In this document: positions 24,913-33,981 of the stretch, piece by piece | How positions within the stretch are numbered: position 1 is the stretch's first letter | Layout of the letters: each line of letters starts with the position of its first letter | Assembly (NCBI GenBank): GCA_963726335.1 | Contig: CAVSCD010000004.1 | Location: 558,001-622,000, forward strand | Length of the DNA stretch: 64,000 bases | Direction of reading: 5' to 3' | Source of the DNA: CAVSCD01 sp963726335 | GTDB lineage: Bacteria > Acidobacteriota > Aminicenantia > Aminicenantales > UBA8522 | The notes under the pieces: model-generated | The model's input: only the letters and a program-made list of their open reading frames with translations | Databases searched by the model: none | What the model was told of the DNA's origin: nothing | Translations under genes and position numbers: made by a program

Positions 24913-26386
24913 CTTTCGTTCCCCATCGAAGACGAATATAAAAAGCCCGGGTAACGGCCGCGAAGATCACGGTCAGGCTGCGTCCGTTGCGGATGAGTGG
25001 GCCCGGCGTGGCGTCAAGGGTTTGACGGAGGGGCACCTTTGGGCCGCCGGCGGCGGCGCCTGTGTCGTCCTTCGCGGGGAGCCGCCCCTGTCCCCCGGGA
25101 AAAGCCTGCCGGTAGAGGTCTTCAAAGGACTCTCCGGGCTCGGGCGGCCGCCCTTTTTCCGCCATGATGCACACCCGCGATGCCTGGGGGAAATGAGCCC
25201 GGCGCTTCAATGCCCAACGCATGCGCCCGGTCCTCAGGGCGGAGAACATTTGTTCAACGATCATCAGAACCTGTATGACATCGGCGCGGAGCGCTTTGGG
25301 CACGCTGGCCTGAAAATGGGCGTCCAGAATGGCGTCCTTGAGCACTTTGGCGAGGTCGCCTTTCGACCTGGCGATCAGCCCCTCCGCCCAAGGCATGAAG
25401 AGAAGCGTATAGACTTCATCGGCGCCCAGCTCCAGCCCCGAGGCCAGAGTCCGGTCCTTGATCTCAAAAAGGCGGTCGACCCGGCTGAAAAGAGCGGCGT
25501 CGGCTTCGTAATCCTCGCCCATCCGGCCCAGGACATGCCGGAGGATAGCATGCCGCCGGAGGGCCTCGAAAACCGGCTGCGTCCGGGATTCAAAGTCTTT
25601 GTTGAGCTCTTCATAGAGCCGAGCCGCGGGGCACTTGGCGACGAGGTGGCTGAATACGGGGATCATCTGTTCGGTGAGCCCGTCGATCTTGAACCCCAGT
25701 CGGGCCGCGTGGCGAATCGTCCGCCAGATGCGGACGGGGTCCTCGACGAAGCGCTCCGCGGGGTCGCCGATGACCCGGACGACGCCGCTGCGCAGGTCCT
25801 GCAGGCCGCCGGCATAATCGATGACCGTCGAGCTGATGACATCATAGAACAGGGCGTTGATGGTGAGGTCCCGCCGGAACGCGTCTTCCCTGGGCGTCCC
25901 GTAGATGTCGGAGAATGCCGGCGGCTCGGGCGGGCAGGGAGCGGTCCCGGCCGCGGCCGGCTCCTGAGCCTTCTCTTCGACGGCCACCGGCATCGGTTCC
26001 GGCTCTTGGACGGGCGGCGGCACCTTGCGGAAGGTCGCCACCTCGATGTACTTGCCTCCCCGAAAATGGATATGGGCGAGGCGGAAACGTCTTCCGATAA
26101 GATACGCGTTCGAGAACAGCTTTTTGATCTGGCCGGGGCGGGCGTCGGTGACGATGTCGAAATCGACCGGAGTCCGGCCGAGCATCATGTCCCGGACGGC
26201 CCCCCCGACAACGTAGGTTGTGAAGCCGTGGGCGTCCAGCCGGCTGATGATCTTGAAGACGTCCGGGTCGATGTTCCGCCTGGAGATCGGGTGTTCTCCC
26301 TTGTGCAGAAGGGCCGGTTTCTCCCCGTCGGGTTGACAGAAGGGGAGGGTGGGCGGCGAAGGGCGGCTGGGATCGTCCATATTCAT
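24839..26386 (-). CDS. pcnB: Poly(A) polymerase / CCA-adding-type nucleotidyltransferase
   Basis: This 515-residue enzyme adds nucleotides to RNA 3' ends. The N-terminal class II nucleotidyltransferase domain has YVVGGAVRDMMLGRTPVDFDIVT (G-G, R-D and the catalytic DxD), then RRDLTINALFYD and the RNA-binding segment RFVEDPVRIWRTIRHAARLGF. A Pro/Ala/Glu-rich insertion (about residues 120-155) interrupts the head domain. The PcnB-like C-terminal region continues to about residue 440. The last 40 or so residues look non-conserved and run antisense into rnpB, so the functional end may be earlier. Poly(A) polymerase is favoured over CCA transferase because of the long N-terminal lead and basic tail, but this cannot be settled by eye. 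Confidence 0.85.
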   Translation of the reverse strand: MNMDDPSRPSPPTLPFCQPDGEKPALLHKGEHPISRRNIDPDVFKIISRLDAHGFTTYVVGGAVRDMMLGRTPVDFDIVTDARPGQIKKLFSNAYLIGRRFRLAHIHFRGGKYIEVATFRKVPPPVQEPEPMPVAVEEKAQEPAAAGTAPCPPEPPAFSDIYGTPREDAFRRDLTINALFYDVISSTVIDYAGGLQDLRSGVVRVIGDPAERFVEDPVRIWRTIRHAARLGFKIDGLTEQMIPVFSHLVAKCPAARLYEELNKDFESRTQPVFEALRRHAILRHVLGRMGEDYEADAALFSRVDRLFEIKDRTLASGLELGADEVYTLLFMPWAEGLIARSKGDLAKVLKDAILDAHFQASVPKALRADVIQVLMIVEQMFSALRTGRMRWALKRRAHFPQASRVCIMAEKGRPPEPGESFEDLYRQAFPGGQGRLPAKDDTGAAAGGPKVPLRQTLDATPGPLIRNGRSLTVIFAAVTRAFYIRLRWGTKVVGAGRKPNPVSRAWRAAVICLPS

Positions 26387-26461
26387 GTCCTGCCAGACAG
26401 AGAGAGAATATAGCTTTGTCGGACGCAGGAGTCAACCTTAGGCCGAAACCGGGCACAATCA

Positions 26462-26489
26462 TTGAAATGGGCGGACCATGTGTTATATA
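26462..26489 (+). promoter_or_regulatory. Probable sigma-70 promoter of the DUF1015 gene
   Basis: TTGAAA (26462-26467) and TATATA (26484-26489), 16 bases apart, lie about 70 bases before the start codon. Confidence 0.5.
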
Positions 26490-26557
26490 AATCATTTCTT
26501 CGGACCGACCGGTCCGGGGTCCGATATACGAGGCCGCAAAAACCAGGAGGCTTGAAG

Positions 26558-27898
26558 ATGAAGACTTATGACCATTTGGCCGTCGGCCGGCCGGAAGTCT
26601 TGCTGCCCAGGAAGGGTATCGACCTGAAGAAGTGGGCCGTGATCGCCTGCGACCAATACACGTCGGAGCCGGATTACTGGAAGCGCGTCCAGGAGTTCGT
26701 GGGGGATGAACCGTCAACCCTGAATTTGATCTACCCCGAAGTCTTTCTTGCGGAAGCCGACCCCGGCGCGAGGATCGCCCGCATCCGGGAGCACATGAAG
26801 CTCTATCTCGACCGCCGGGTCTTCGAGGAGTTCGAAGGGTTCATCTATGTCGAAAGGGGGACTGGGACGGGCATCCGCAAGGGCCTCCTCGCCTGTTTAG
26901 ACCTCGAAAGCTATGACTACCGGAAGAGTGCCGAGGGCTTGACCCGGGCGACCGAGGGAACGATCCTGTCGCGGATCCCGCCCCGGGTCCGGATCCGGGA
27001 GGGGGCGCCGCTCGAGCTCCCGCATATCATGGTGCTCATCGACGACCCGCAGAATGCGGTGCTGGGGCCGGTCGAGCCCAAAAAGAACAGCCTCCGGAAG
27101 CTCTACGACTTCGACCTGATGATGAACTCGGGACATCTGGCGGGCTACGGAATCGATGACGAAGCCCTGGAAAAAGCCGTCATCGGCGGTCTGAAGTCGT
27201 TGGCCGATCCCTGGATCTTCGCTAAGAAGTACGGTTTGAGGCCGGAAACGCCGGTGCTTCTCTATGCCATGGGAGACGGAAACCACTCGCTGGCCACGGC
27301 CAAGACGATCTGGGAGAAATCAAATGAGACGGCGGACATATGCACCGCCATGGCCTCCGACCTGCGCTACGCGCTGGTCGAGGTCGTCAACCTCCATGAG
27401 CCCGCCCTGGTGTTCGAGCCCATCCACAGGGTCCTGTTCGATATCGCGCCCGGACGGAATATCGTCGAGGAGTTCATCCGTTTCTACGGCAGCCGGGGCC
27501 GCTACTCGGATTGTCAGATGCCCGACAGGATGAAGGCCCTGGTCGATGAGCGGCCGGCGGGCTTGCACCGGATCGGGCTCATCCTGCCGGAGGGAACGGG
27601 CGTTCTCGAGGTGGATAAACCGGATTCCAACATCGCCGTGGGAACGCTCCAGAGCTTCCTCGACGGCTTCCTGGAGAAAAAGGGCGCCCGGGAGATCGAT
27701 TATGTCCACGGCGCCGAAACGGTGATGCGTCTCGGACGGGAACACGGCAGCGCGGGCTTTTATCTTCCGGCCATGGACAAGCGGCAGCTCTTCAAGACCG
27801 TGATCCTGGACGGAGCCCTGCCGCGAAAGACATTTTCCATGGGAGAAGCCTGGGAGAAGCGGTTTTATCTCGAAGCGCGGCGGCTCGCGGCGCGCTAA
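26558..27898 (+). CDS. DUF1015 family protein
   Basis: This 446-residue cytoplasmic protein starts at the ATG at 26558 behind AGGAGG. It matches the DUF1015 family: the N-terminal core WAVIACDQYTSEPDYW and LIYPEVFL, the middle MGDGNHSLATAKTIWE, which contains the family hallmark DGNHR/S, and the C-terminal GSAGFYLPAMDKRQLFKTV. The function of the family is not established; members often sit near serC or serA, but here the neighbours are pcnB and a DsbD-like gene. It has its own promoter. Confidence 0.88.
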   Translation: MKTYDHLAVGRPEVLLPRKGIDLKKWAVIACDQYTSEPDYWKRVQEFVGDEPSTLNLIYPEVFLAEADPGARIARIREHMKLYLDRRVFEEFEGFIYVERGTGTGIRKGLLACLDLESYDYRKSAEGLTRATEGTILSRIPPRVRIREGAPLELPHIMVLIDDPQNAVLGPVEPKKNSLRKLYDFDLMMNSGHLAGYGIDDEALEKAVIGGLKSLADPWIFAKKYGLRPETPVLLYAMGDGNHSLATAKTIWEKSNETADICTAMASDLRYALVEVVNLHEPALVFEPIHRVLFDIAPGRNIVEEFIRFYGSRGRYSDCQMPDRMKALVDERPAGLHRIGLILPEGTGVLEVDKPDSNIAVGTLQSFLDGFLEKKGAREIDYVHGAETVMRLGREHGSAGFYLPAMDKRQLFKTVILDGALPRKTFSMGEAWEKRFYLEARRLAAR

Positions 27899-27942
27899 GG
27901 CCTGCCGGACCGGCTGCCGGCCGGGCGCCGACAGCGCACGGC

Positions 27943-27971
27943 TTCAACGGAAGCGGTTCTTATCGTATAAT
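27943..27971 (+). promoter_or_regulatory. Sigma-70 promoter of the dsbD-like gene
   Basis: TTCAAC (27943-27948), a 17-base spacer and a perfect TATAAT (27966-27971), about 45 bases before the ATG at 28017. Confidence 0.65.
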
Positions 27972-28016
27972 TGACTCGTCGGACGGTCCCGACATTTTCT
28001 CGATCCAGGAGCGTTC

Positions 28017-29948
28017 ATGATCAAGACAGCGGGCGTTGCACTCCTCATCCTAGGGGCTCTGGCGGGGCCGGCCGTCGTACCGGCTTCTGCCCAGGAAAAG
28101 ATCGTCACCGTCAAGGTGGCCGCTCCGGCCGAAACCCTCAAACCGGGGGAGACGGTTCCGATGATGCTCGAGATCGCCGTCGCCCCGCCCTTCCACATCA
28201 ACGCCGAGGTGCCGAGCGAGGACTACCTGATCGGCACGGCCGTGGCCTTTGCGCCAAAGGCCGGCCTGACTTTCGGGAATGTCGTGTTTCCACGGTCGGA
28301 AACGATCAAGCTCAGCTTCTCCGAAACCCCGCTCGCCGTCTACGCGGGGACCGTCAAAGTCCCGTTCGAGGTCACCCTGGATAAGGATTTCGATGGGAGT
28401 GAGGCCGTGGTCGAGGGGACCGTCAGCTACCAGGCCTGCAACGACCAATCCTGCCTGGCGCCAGAGGACGCCGCTTTCAGCGCGACATTCCCCGCAGCCG
28501 GCGCGAAAGCCCCCCAAGCCGCCGCCGCCGTCGTCACTCCGTCCGCCGTCAAGCAGATTCCTCTCCCGACCCCCGCCGATGAGATTGACCCGGTGAAACC
28601 CGACGCCGCCGTTTCGTCCGGTCCGGGCGAACACGCGGAGCCCGGTAAAAAGCCTGCACCCGAAACTTCCAGGGCGGCCGTCCCGTTCGAAGGCAAAGGC
28701 CTCCCCCTTATCTTCGCCCTGGTTTTCCTGGGGGGGCTGGGCCTGAACCTGACCCCCTGCGTCTATCCGCTCATCCCGATCACGGTCAGCTATTTCGGGG
28801 GCCAGGCCCAGGGCAAGAAGGGCGGCGTCGTCGGTCACGCGGTCCTCTACGTTTTGGGAATGGCGATCACCTATTCCATCCTCGGTATGATTGCGGCCCT
28901 GGCCGGCGGCCTGTTCGGCGCCGCCCTTCAGTACCCGCCCGTTCTGATCTTCATCGCCGTCGTCATGATCGCCCTCGCCATGAGCATGTTCGACGTCTAC
29001 GAGCTGAGGATGCCCGCTTTTCTGAACCGGCTCGCCGGGTCGCAGCAGAAGGGTTACTTCGGCACGTTGATCATGGGGCTGACCGTCGGCATCGTGGCGG
29101 CCCCCTGCATCGGCCCGTTCGTCCTTGGACTTCTGACCTACGTCGGTGACAAGGGAAGCATTCTCCTCGGCTTCTCGCTCTTCTTCGTCCTGGCGCTCGG
29201 GCTCGGCCTGCCGTTCATCTTTCTGGGAATTTTCTCGGGGAGCCTGAGCCGGCTGCCGCGGTCGGGCGGCTGGATGGTCTGGGTGCGCAAGATCTTCGGG
29301 TTCATCCTGATCGCGATGGCTCTCTATTTCCTGAAGCCTCTCTTCCCGAGCCCGCTTCTGTACGATCTGGCCTTCGCCGCGACGATGCTCGTCGCGGGGT
29401 TCTACCTGGGCTGGCTCGAGCCGAGCGCCGCCCCCGGGAAAGCGTTCCGCTATGTCAGGACCTGGGTGGCCATCGCTTTCATCGCCGGGGCGGTCTTTAT
29501 GGCCGGCTCGGCGATCACGGGCTATGTCGACGATGCCGTCGCCCGGAGGATCGGGGAAGCCGGCGGCGTTCCGTCGGCGGCCGCGATTGCCTGGACTCCC
29601 TATTCCGAAGCGGCGGTGGCGGAGGCCGTTGCCGCCGGGAAACCCGTCTTTATCGACAGCTACGCCGACTGGTGCATTCCCTGCAAAGAGATGGACGGCC
29701 GGACGTTCAATCAGCCCGAGGTCATCGCCGCCTCCCGCGGGTTCGTCATGCTCAAGGCCGACCTGACCCGCCGGAGCGGAGCCGTCGACGCCTTCTACAA
29801 AAAGCACGGCGTTAAGGGCGTCCCGACCCTGATCTTCCTGAAGCCGGACGGGACCGAGATCATGGACCTTCGAGGGACTGGATACGAGCCGAAAGACGCC
29901 TTCCTCGAAAAGATGAGCCGGGCGCTCGAGCTGGCCGGCAAGAAGTAG
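28017..29948 (+). CDS. dsbD: DsbD-family thiol:disulfide interchange protein
   Basis: This 643-residue inner-membrane protein carries reducing power from cytoplasmic thioredoxin to the periplasm. After the signal peptide comes a periplasmic alpha-like beta domain (about 28-165, with YQACNDQSCLAPED, the expected Cys pair). A Pro/Ala linker leads to the membrane domain of eight or so helices, with the conserved Cys residues in LNLTPCVYPLIPIT and VAAPCIGPFVLG. A C-terminal periplasmic thioredoxin domain has DWCIPCKEMDGRTF (CxxC). All three redox centres are present, so it should be functional. The promoter and AGGAGCG ribosome site are clear. Confidence 0.93.
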   Translation: MIKTAGVALLILGALAGPAVVPASAQEKIVTVKVAAPAETLKPGETVPMMLEIAVAPPFHINAEVPSEDYLIGTAVAFAPKAGLTFGNVVFPRSETIKLSFSETPLAVYAGTVKVPFEVTLDKDFDGSEAVVEGTVSYQACNDQSCLAPEDAAFSATFPAAGAKAPQAAAAVVTPSAVKQIPLPTPADEIDPVKPDAAVSSGPGEHAEPGKKPAPETSRAAVPFEGKGLPLIFALVFLGGLGLNLTPCVYPLIPITVSYFGGQAQGKKGGVVGHAVLYVLGMAITYSILGMIAALAGGLFGAALQYPPVLIFIAVVMIALAMSMFDVYELRMPAFLNRLAGSQQKGYFGTLIMGLTVGIVAAPCIGPFVLGLLTYVGDKGSILLGFSLFFVLALGLGLPFIFLGIFSGSLSRLPRSGGWMVWVRKIFGFILIAMALYFLKPLFPSPLLYDLAFAATMLVAGFYLGWLEPSAAPGKAFRYVRTWVAIAFIAGAVFMAGSAITGYVDDAVARRIGEAGGVPSAAAIAWTPYSEAAVAEAVAAGKPVFIDSYADWCIPCKEMDGRTFNQPEVIAASRGFVMLKADLTRRSGAVDAFYKKHGVKGVPTLIFLKPDGTEIMDLRGTGYEPKDAFLEKMSRALELAGKK

Positions 29949-30008
29949 CCTGACGCGGGCGGCGCCGTGTCCCGCGGACGCTCTGTCCGGTGCGCCAAAG
30001 GAGAACCC

Positions 30009-31691
30009 TTGAAACGTGCGAGATCCGTAAAATTCATGAAAATGGCGGGGTTGGCGGCGGTGTTTGTCCTCGCCGCCGCGGCGGCCGCGCCCGCCCAATC
30101 CCGCGGCCTTAAGGCCATCCGGGCCGACGACATGAGAAAATACCTCGAATTCCTGGCCGCCCCGGAGTTCGGGGGCCGGCCCGCGCCGTCGTCCGAGGTC
30201 GATATCGCCTCCCTCTATGTCGCGCTCGAAGCCAAGAGGATCGGGCTCAAGCCCCTCCTTCCCGACGGGTCCTACCTTCAATATTTTCCCGTCGAGGTGA
30301 GGTCCGTCGCCCCCGAAAAATCCGGCCTCAGGCTGATCACGGAAGGCCGCCAGATGATCTTTAATTTCCCTCGATCCTTCTGCCCGGCGGGCCGGAGCGG
30401 AGGTGAGGAGGGCGCGGTTTCAGGGGAGGCGGTTTTCCTCGGAACGCTGCTGAGCGGCACTCCCGTCGAGGACTGGGCCGGACTGGCCGTCCCTGACCTC
30501 AATGGAAAGATCGCGGTCATGCTCGACGCCCCGCAGGCCGCGGTCCCGGGCCAGGCCGTCCCGGGACCCGGTCCGCTGGCCTCGGCCCGAACACGCTTTC
30601 TCAGAGACAGGGGTGCCCGGGGGCTGGTGACCGTCATCCGCCCGGAAAGGGAGAAAGCGCTGTCTCTCGACGGCTCCGGGTTCGATGCGTTGGCGTCCCG
30701 GCGGACGCATTTCCCGGATGTCGAAACGGGGTACGGGGCGACCGGCGCTCCGAGCGCGGGTTCCGGGACGGCAACGGTGCCCCTCCCGCCGCCTTTCCAT
30801 TGGGTCGACGCGCGTCACGACGCAGCGGCCGCTATCCTGGGTGTCGCGCCCGCCGAGCTCGAGGCGATGTTCGCTTCAGCCGCGTCGGGAGAGGCCGTTC
30901 CGGCCAGGACGCTCGACGGAAAAACGCTCGAGGTCGCCATCTATTACGATACCCGCCGTTCGAGGTCCCCGAACGTCGTCGCCTGGCTCGAGGGCACGGA
31001 CCGTAGCCTGAGGGAAGAATTCGTCGTCATCGGCTCGCACCAGGACCATCTGGCCCCGCGGGAGGGCCGGGTCATGCCGGGCGCGGACGACAACGGGTCG
31101 GGCACCGTGGGCATGCTGTCCCTCGCCAAGGCGTTCACGGCGCAGCGGCCCAAGCGCTCGATCATCTTCGTCTGGCACACGGCCGAAGAGAACGGGTTGA
31201 TGGGGGCCTACTATTTCGTCCAGCACTGCCCGGTGCCGGTCGAGAAGATCAGCGCCAACCTCAACCTCGACATGATCAGCCGCAACGACCCGGACATGAT
31301 CTACCTCATCGGCTCGAACAAGCTCTCGACCGGGCTCGACGCGGCCATCCATGCCGCCAACGCCAAGTCCCCGCGCCTCAAGCTGGATACCACCTACGAG
31401 AGCCCGCTCCATCCCGACCGCTTCTTCTTCCGGAGCGACCAACTCCCGTACATGCGCTATGGCATTCCCGGCGTCTGGTTCTTTTCCGGGACGACCCCGG
31501 ATTATCACCAGGCAACCGACACGATCGATCGCTGTGATTTCGCCAAGATGGAGCGGGTGACCAAGCTCGTGTATCTGACGGCCATGGACATCGGGAACCG
31601 GCCGGGGCTGCTCGAGCTTGACGTCAACCCGCGGATCACCGAGCGGGGCGCCGGCAATATGAAATACGACTGGCGGAACCCGGCCCCTTAA
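30009..31691 (+). CDS. M28 family zinc aminopeptidase, secreted
   Basis: This 560-residue exported metallopeptidase most likely starts at TTG 30009, which has a perfect AAAGGAG five bases upstream; a GTG at 29967 lacks one. The signal peptide is MAGLAAVFVLAAAAAAPAQS. Zinc ligands are visible in order: SHQDHL (His, Asp), PGADDNGSG (bridging Asp), TAEENG (catalytic Glu and ligand Glu), NLDMIS (Asp) and DYHQATDT (His). An inserted PA-like domain occupies about residues 110-270. It fits with the M16, C69 and Xaa-Pro peptidases of this window in a peptide-feeding lifestyle. It overlaps the convergent pyrB stop by 4 bases. Confidence 0.92.
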   Translation: MKRARSVKFMKMAGLAAVFVLAAAAAAPAQSRGLKAIRADDMRKYLEFLAAPEFGGRPAPSSEVDIASLYVALEAKRIGLKPLLPDGSYLQYFPVEVRSVAPEKSGLRLITEGRQMIFNFPRSFCPAGRSGGEEGAVSGEAVFLGTLLSGTPVEDWAGLAVPDLNGKIAVMLDAPQAAVPGQAVPGPGPLASARTRFLRDRGARGLVTVIRPEREKALSLDGSGFDALASRRTHFPDVETGYGATGAPSAGSGTATVPLPPPFHWVDARHDAAAAILGVAPAELEAMFASAASGEAVPARTLDGKTLEVAIYYDTRRSRSPNVVAWLEGTDRSLREEFVVIGSHQDHLAPREGRVMPGADDNGSGTVGMLSLAKAFTAQRPKRSIIFVWHTAEENGLMGAYYFVQHCPVPVEKISANLNLDMISRNDPDMIYLIGSNKLSTGLDAAIHAANAKSPRLKLDTTYESPLHPDRFFFRSDQLPYMRYGIPGVWFFSGTTPDYHQATDTIDRCDFAKMERVTKLVYLTAMDIGNRPGLLELDVNPRITERGAGNMKYDWRNPAP

Positions 31692-32668
31692 GCTTTGCCC
31701 AGGACCATCGCCAGGAGCGCCATCCGCACGTAGAGCCCGTACTCCATTTGGCGGAAGTAGGCGGCGCGGGGGTCGTCGTCGAGCTCCATGCTGATCTCCG
31801 TGATCCGCGGCAGGGGGTGCATGACGATCATCTTCTTCTTGGCCGACTTCATGATCTCCGGAGTGAGAACGTAGGCGGATTTCACTTTTTCGTATTCGGC
31901 GGCATCCTCGAAGCGCTCCTTTTGCACGCGCGTCACGTACAGGACATCCGTCTTGGGCAGGATCTTGCGCAGGCTCGCGTGCTCGGTCTGGAGGGTGCCC
32001 TTCTCGGCGACCTCGTCCGTGACGTCCTTGGGCATGCGCAGAATCTCCGGCGAAACGTAGTTCAGCGAGACGCCGTTGAAGAGCGTCAGCAGACGGGCCA
32101 GGGAGTGGACTGTCCGTCCGAACTTCAGGTCGCCCAGCATGGTCACGGTCAGGTTGTCGAAACGACCCAGCTCCTCCCGGATGGTGAAGGCGTCGAGGAG
32201 GGCCTGGGTGGGGTGCTCCCCAACGCCGTCCCCGGCGTTGATGACCGGCTTCCGGCAGGATTTAGCGGCCAGGGCCGCCGCTCCCACCTCGGGATGCCGG
32301 AGGACGATGACGTCGGCGTAGCATTCCAGGGTGCGGACGGTGTCGGGCAGGCTTTCCCCCTTGGCGACCGAAGAGTACCGCACCTCGCTGATCGGGATGA
32401 CCGCCCCTCCCAGCCGTTCCATCGCGGCCATGAATGACGAGGCCGTCCGGGTCGAGGGCTCGTAGAAGACGTTGGCCAGGATCTTGCCCTTGAGCAGGTC
32501 GAAGGTGCCGATCCGCTCGACCATGATGCGCATCTCGTGGGCGACCTCGAAGGTGTATTCCAGGTCGGCGCGGCTGAATTGCTTGACCGAGAGGATGTCT
32601 TTGCCGTACCAGGGCGCTTTCTGCTGGTCGCCGAACGGCAGGTAGGGGCTCTTGGGTTTAGACAGCAT
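31688..32668 (-). CDS. pyrB: Aspartate carbamoyltransferase catalytic subunit
   Basis: This 326-residue enzyme joins carbamoyl phosphate and aspartate in the first committed step of pyrimidine synthesis. The carbamoyl-phosphate signature FYEPSTRTASSF is near residue 68. It is followed by HPTQALLD, the 240s-loop region VTRVQKERF, and HPLPRITEI near the C-terminus. RVQxERF and the length distinguish it from ornithine carbamoyltransferase. An AAGGAGG site precedes the ATG. No pyrI or other pyr genes are adjacent. Confidence 0.95.
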   Translation of the reverse strand: MLSKPKSPYLPFGDQQKAPWYGKDILSVKQFSRADLEYTFEVAHEMRIMVERIGTFDLLKGKILANVFYEPSTRTASSFMAAMERLGGAVIPISEVRYSSVAKGESLPDTVRTLECYADVIVLRHPEVGAAALAAKSCRKPVINAGDGVGEHPTQALLDAFTIREELGRFDNLTVTMLGDLKFGRTVHSLARLLTLFNGVSLNYVSPEILRMPKDVTDEVAEKGTLQTEHASLRKILPKTDVLYVTRVQKERFEDAAEYEKVKSAYVLTPEIMKSAKKKMIVMHPLPRITEISMELDDDPRAAYFRQMEYGLYVRMALLAMVLGKA

Positions 32669-32750
32669 GGATCCTCCTTCTCATCGAGACCTGCCCAGAC
32701 TATATCGCCGCCGGGCGGCGCCTGTCAACGGCGGGCCGGTTCGTTTGTGC

Positions 32751-32817
32751 GATCGTTGTTCTCGATAAAGGGTCCTGTCACGGCGCTCCCCCTGATTTCA
32801 GGCCCTCAGATAAAAGA
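32751..32817 (+). repeat. Dispersed intergenic repeat B
   Basis: Contains GATCGTTGTTCTCGATA, the core GGGTCCTGTCACGGC and the tail AGGCCCTCAGATAAAAG, matching the copy at 12143-12230 but shorter in the middle. It lies between pyrB and the barrel protein gene. Confidence 0.7.
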
Positions 32818-32823
32818 AACGCC

Positions 32824-33588
32824 CTAAAAATGAAAAGTCGCACCCAGTGAAAGGTAGTTGACCAGGGCGAAATTATAAACTTCCTCGACGTCGCTTCCCC
32901 CCTCGAGGATCCGGTAGCCGGCCCGCAAGCTCCAGTGCGCGTCCGGCCGATAGACCAGGCCGAGGAAAACATCCTCGGCGCGGCCTTGAGGGGCGGCCAG
33001 GGCGTCGCCTTCGAAGAGCAGGCTCCAGGCAGGGGAGAAGCGCCAATCGAAGAGAAAGTTGATGATGGGAACGAATCCCACGTTGGTTTTCTCGCTCACC
33101 TGGCCCCCGCCCTCGATGCGGATGCCGGCATCCCTGATCTTGGCCGTCAACCCGACGCCGATTTTCAGCTTGTCGCCGTCTTTGATGCGGTATTGATAGC
33201 TCAGCCGGTAGGAGTTGAATCGATAATTCGACGTCAAAGAGACATCGGCCGGAAAGGTGGTTCCGTTGAAGTCGATGGGGTAGGGGAGCTGTCCGGAACC
33301 GTCGATCGACAGCGGCGCGAACAGCACCCACAGAGTATGACGCTTGCCGAAGTTCAGGCCGGCCCGCAGGCGGAGAAAGACGGACCCGGAGGATTCCAGG
33401 TCATCCGTCAGCGAAAACCGGGTACCGGCGGGAGTGCCCGGGATCTGGACATCGCAGTAGCCCAGAAAAGCGCCGCCGGTTTCCAGATCCAGGAACCAGC
33501 CCGGAGAAGTCTGTCCCGAGAGCGGCGATGCGGAAAGCGCGGCACAAAGCAGCCCGACTTTTATCAATCGTGTCATCAACCTGTTCAT
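32824..33588 (-). CDS. Putative outer-membrane beta-barrel protein
   Basis: This 254-residue protein has a signal peptide (LIKVGLLCAALSASPLSGQ) and then regularly spaced amphipathic strands with aromatic girdle residues (for example YRLSYQYRIKDGDKLKIGVGLTAKIRDAGI). It ends in YLSLGATFHF, the terminal Phe being the usual outer-membrane assembly signal. About ten strands can be counted, so a small barrel is likely. No specific family was recognised, and the function (channel, enzyme or structural) is unknown. It stands alone on the minus strand between pyrB and the nuo genes. Confidence 0.7.
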   Translation of the reverse strand: MNRLMTRLIKVGLLCAALSASPLSGQTSPGWFLDLETGGAFLGYCDVQIPGTPAGTRFSLTDDLESSGSVFLRLRAGLNFGKRHTLWVLFAPLSIDGSGQLPYPIDFNGTTFPADVSLTSNYRFNSYRLSYQYRIKDGDKLKIGVGLTAKIRDAGIRIEGGGQVSEKTNVGFVPIINFLFDWRFSPAWSLLFEGDALAAPQGRAEDVFLGLVYRPDAHWSLRAGYRILEGGSDVEEVYNFALVNYLSLGATFHF

Positions 33589-33753
33589 GGGGTAATCCTC
33601 GTTTCCTATGGTTTCGGCGGCCGTCGCCGGCCGCCTGCCGCATTATACCAGAACCGGACCGAAATATTCATAACTCGGGGCAGGAGGCAAGGGTGAATTC
33701 TCCGGTGCTAATGGGTTGCATCTCCATCCATGTGATCAGGCGATTGAGAATTG

Positions 33754-33885
33754 GGGTCCTGTCACGGCGCGCCCCTGTGCGTCCTCGCGCCTCACCCGTC
33801 AACGACGGCTCGCGCCCTCCCAGGGGAGAGGGGGCCCCGTCGCTCCGGGCGCGCAGGGGCTATCGCCGTGCCACCCCCTCAGTGA
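33754..33885 (+). repeat. Composite of partial repeats B and A in a 390-base gap
   Basis: The intergenic stretch 33589-33981 has no gene. It holds GGGGTCCTGTCACGGCGC (33754-33771, the repeat B core) followed by CCCCGTCGCTCCGGGCGCGC...CGTGCCACCCCCTC (33836-33880). The latter matches the end of repeat A as seen at 56390-56430, with some divergence. Confidence 0.55.
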
Positions 33886-33981
33886 GATCATCGCCGTCAC
33901 ATGTTTGGAGAAGCTCCCGTGATGATGTCGAAAGAATGAAAACAAGATTCTTCCCGCAGCCGCCGTCGTAGGCCGAGGGGT

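Noticed and set aside
31688..32668. Ornithine carbamoyltransferase
   Set aside because: RVQxERF, HPTQ and HPLPR context and length fit aspartate carbamoyltransferase.
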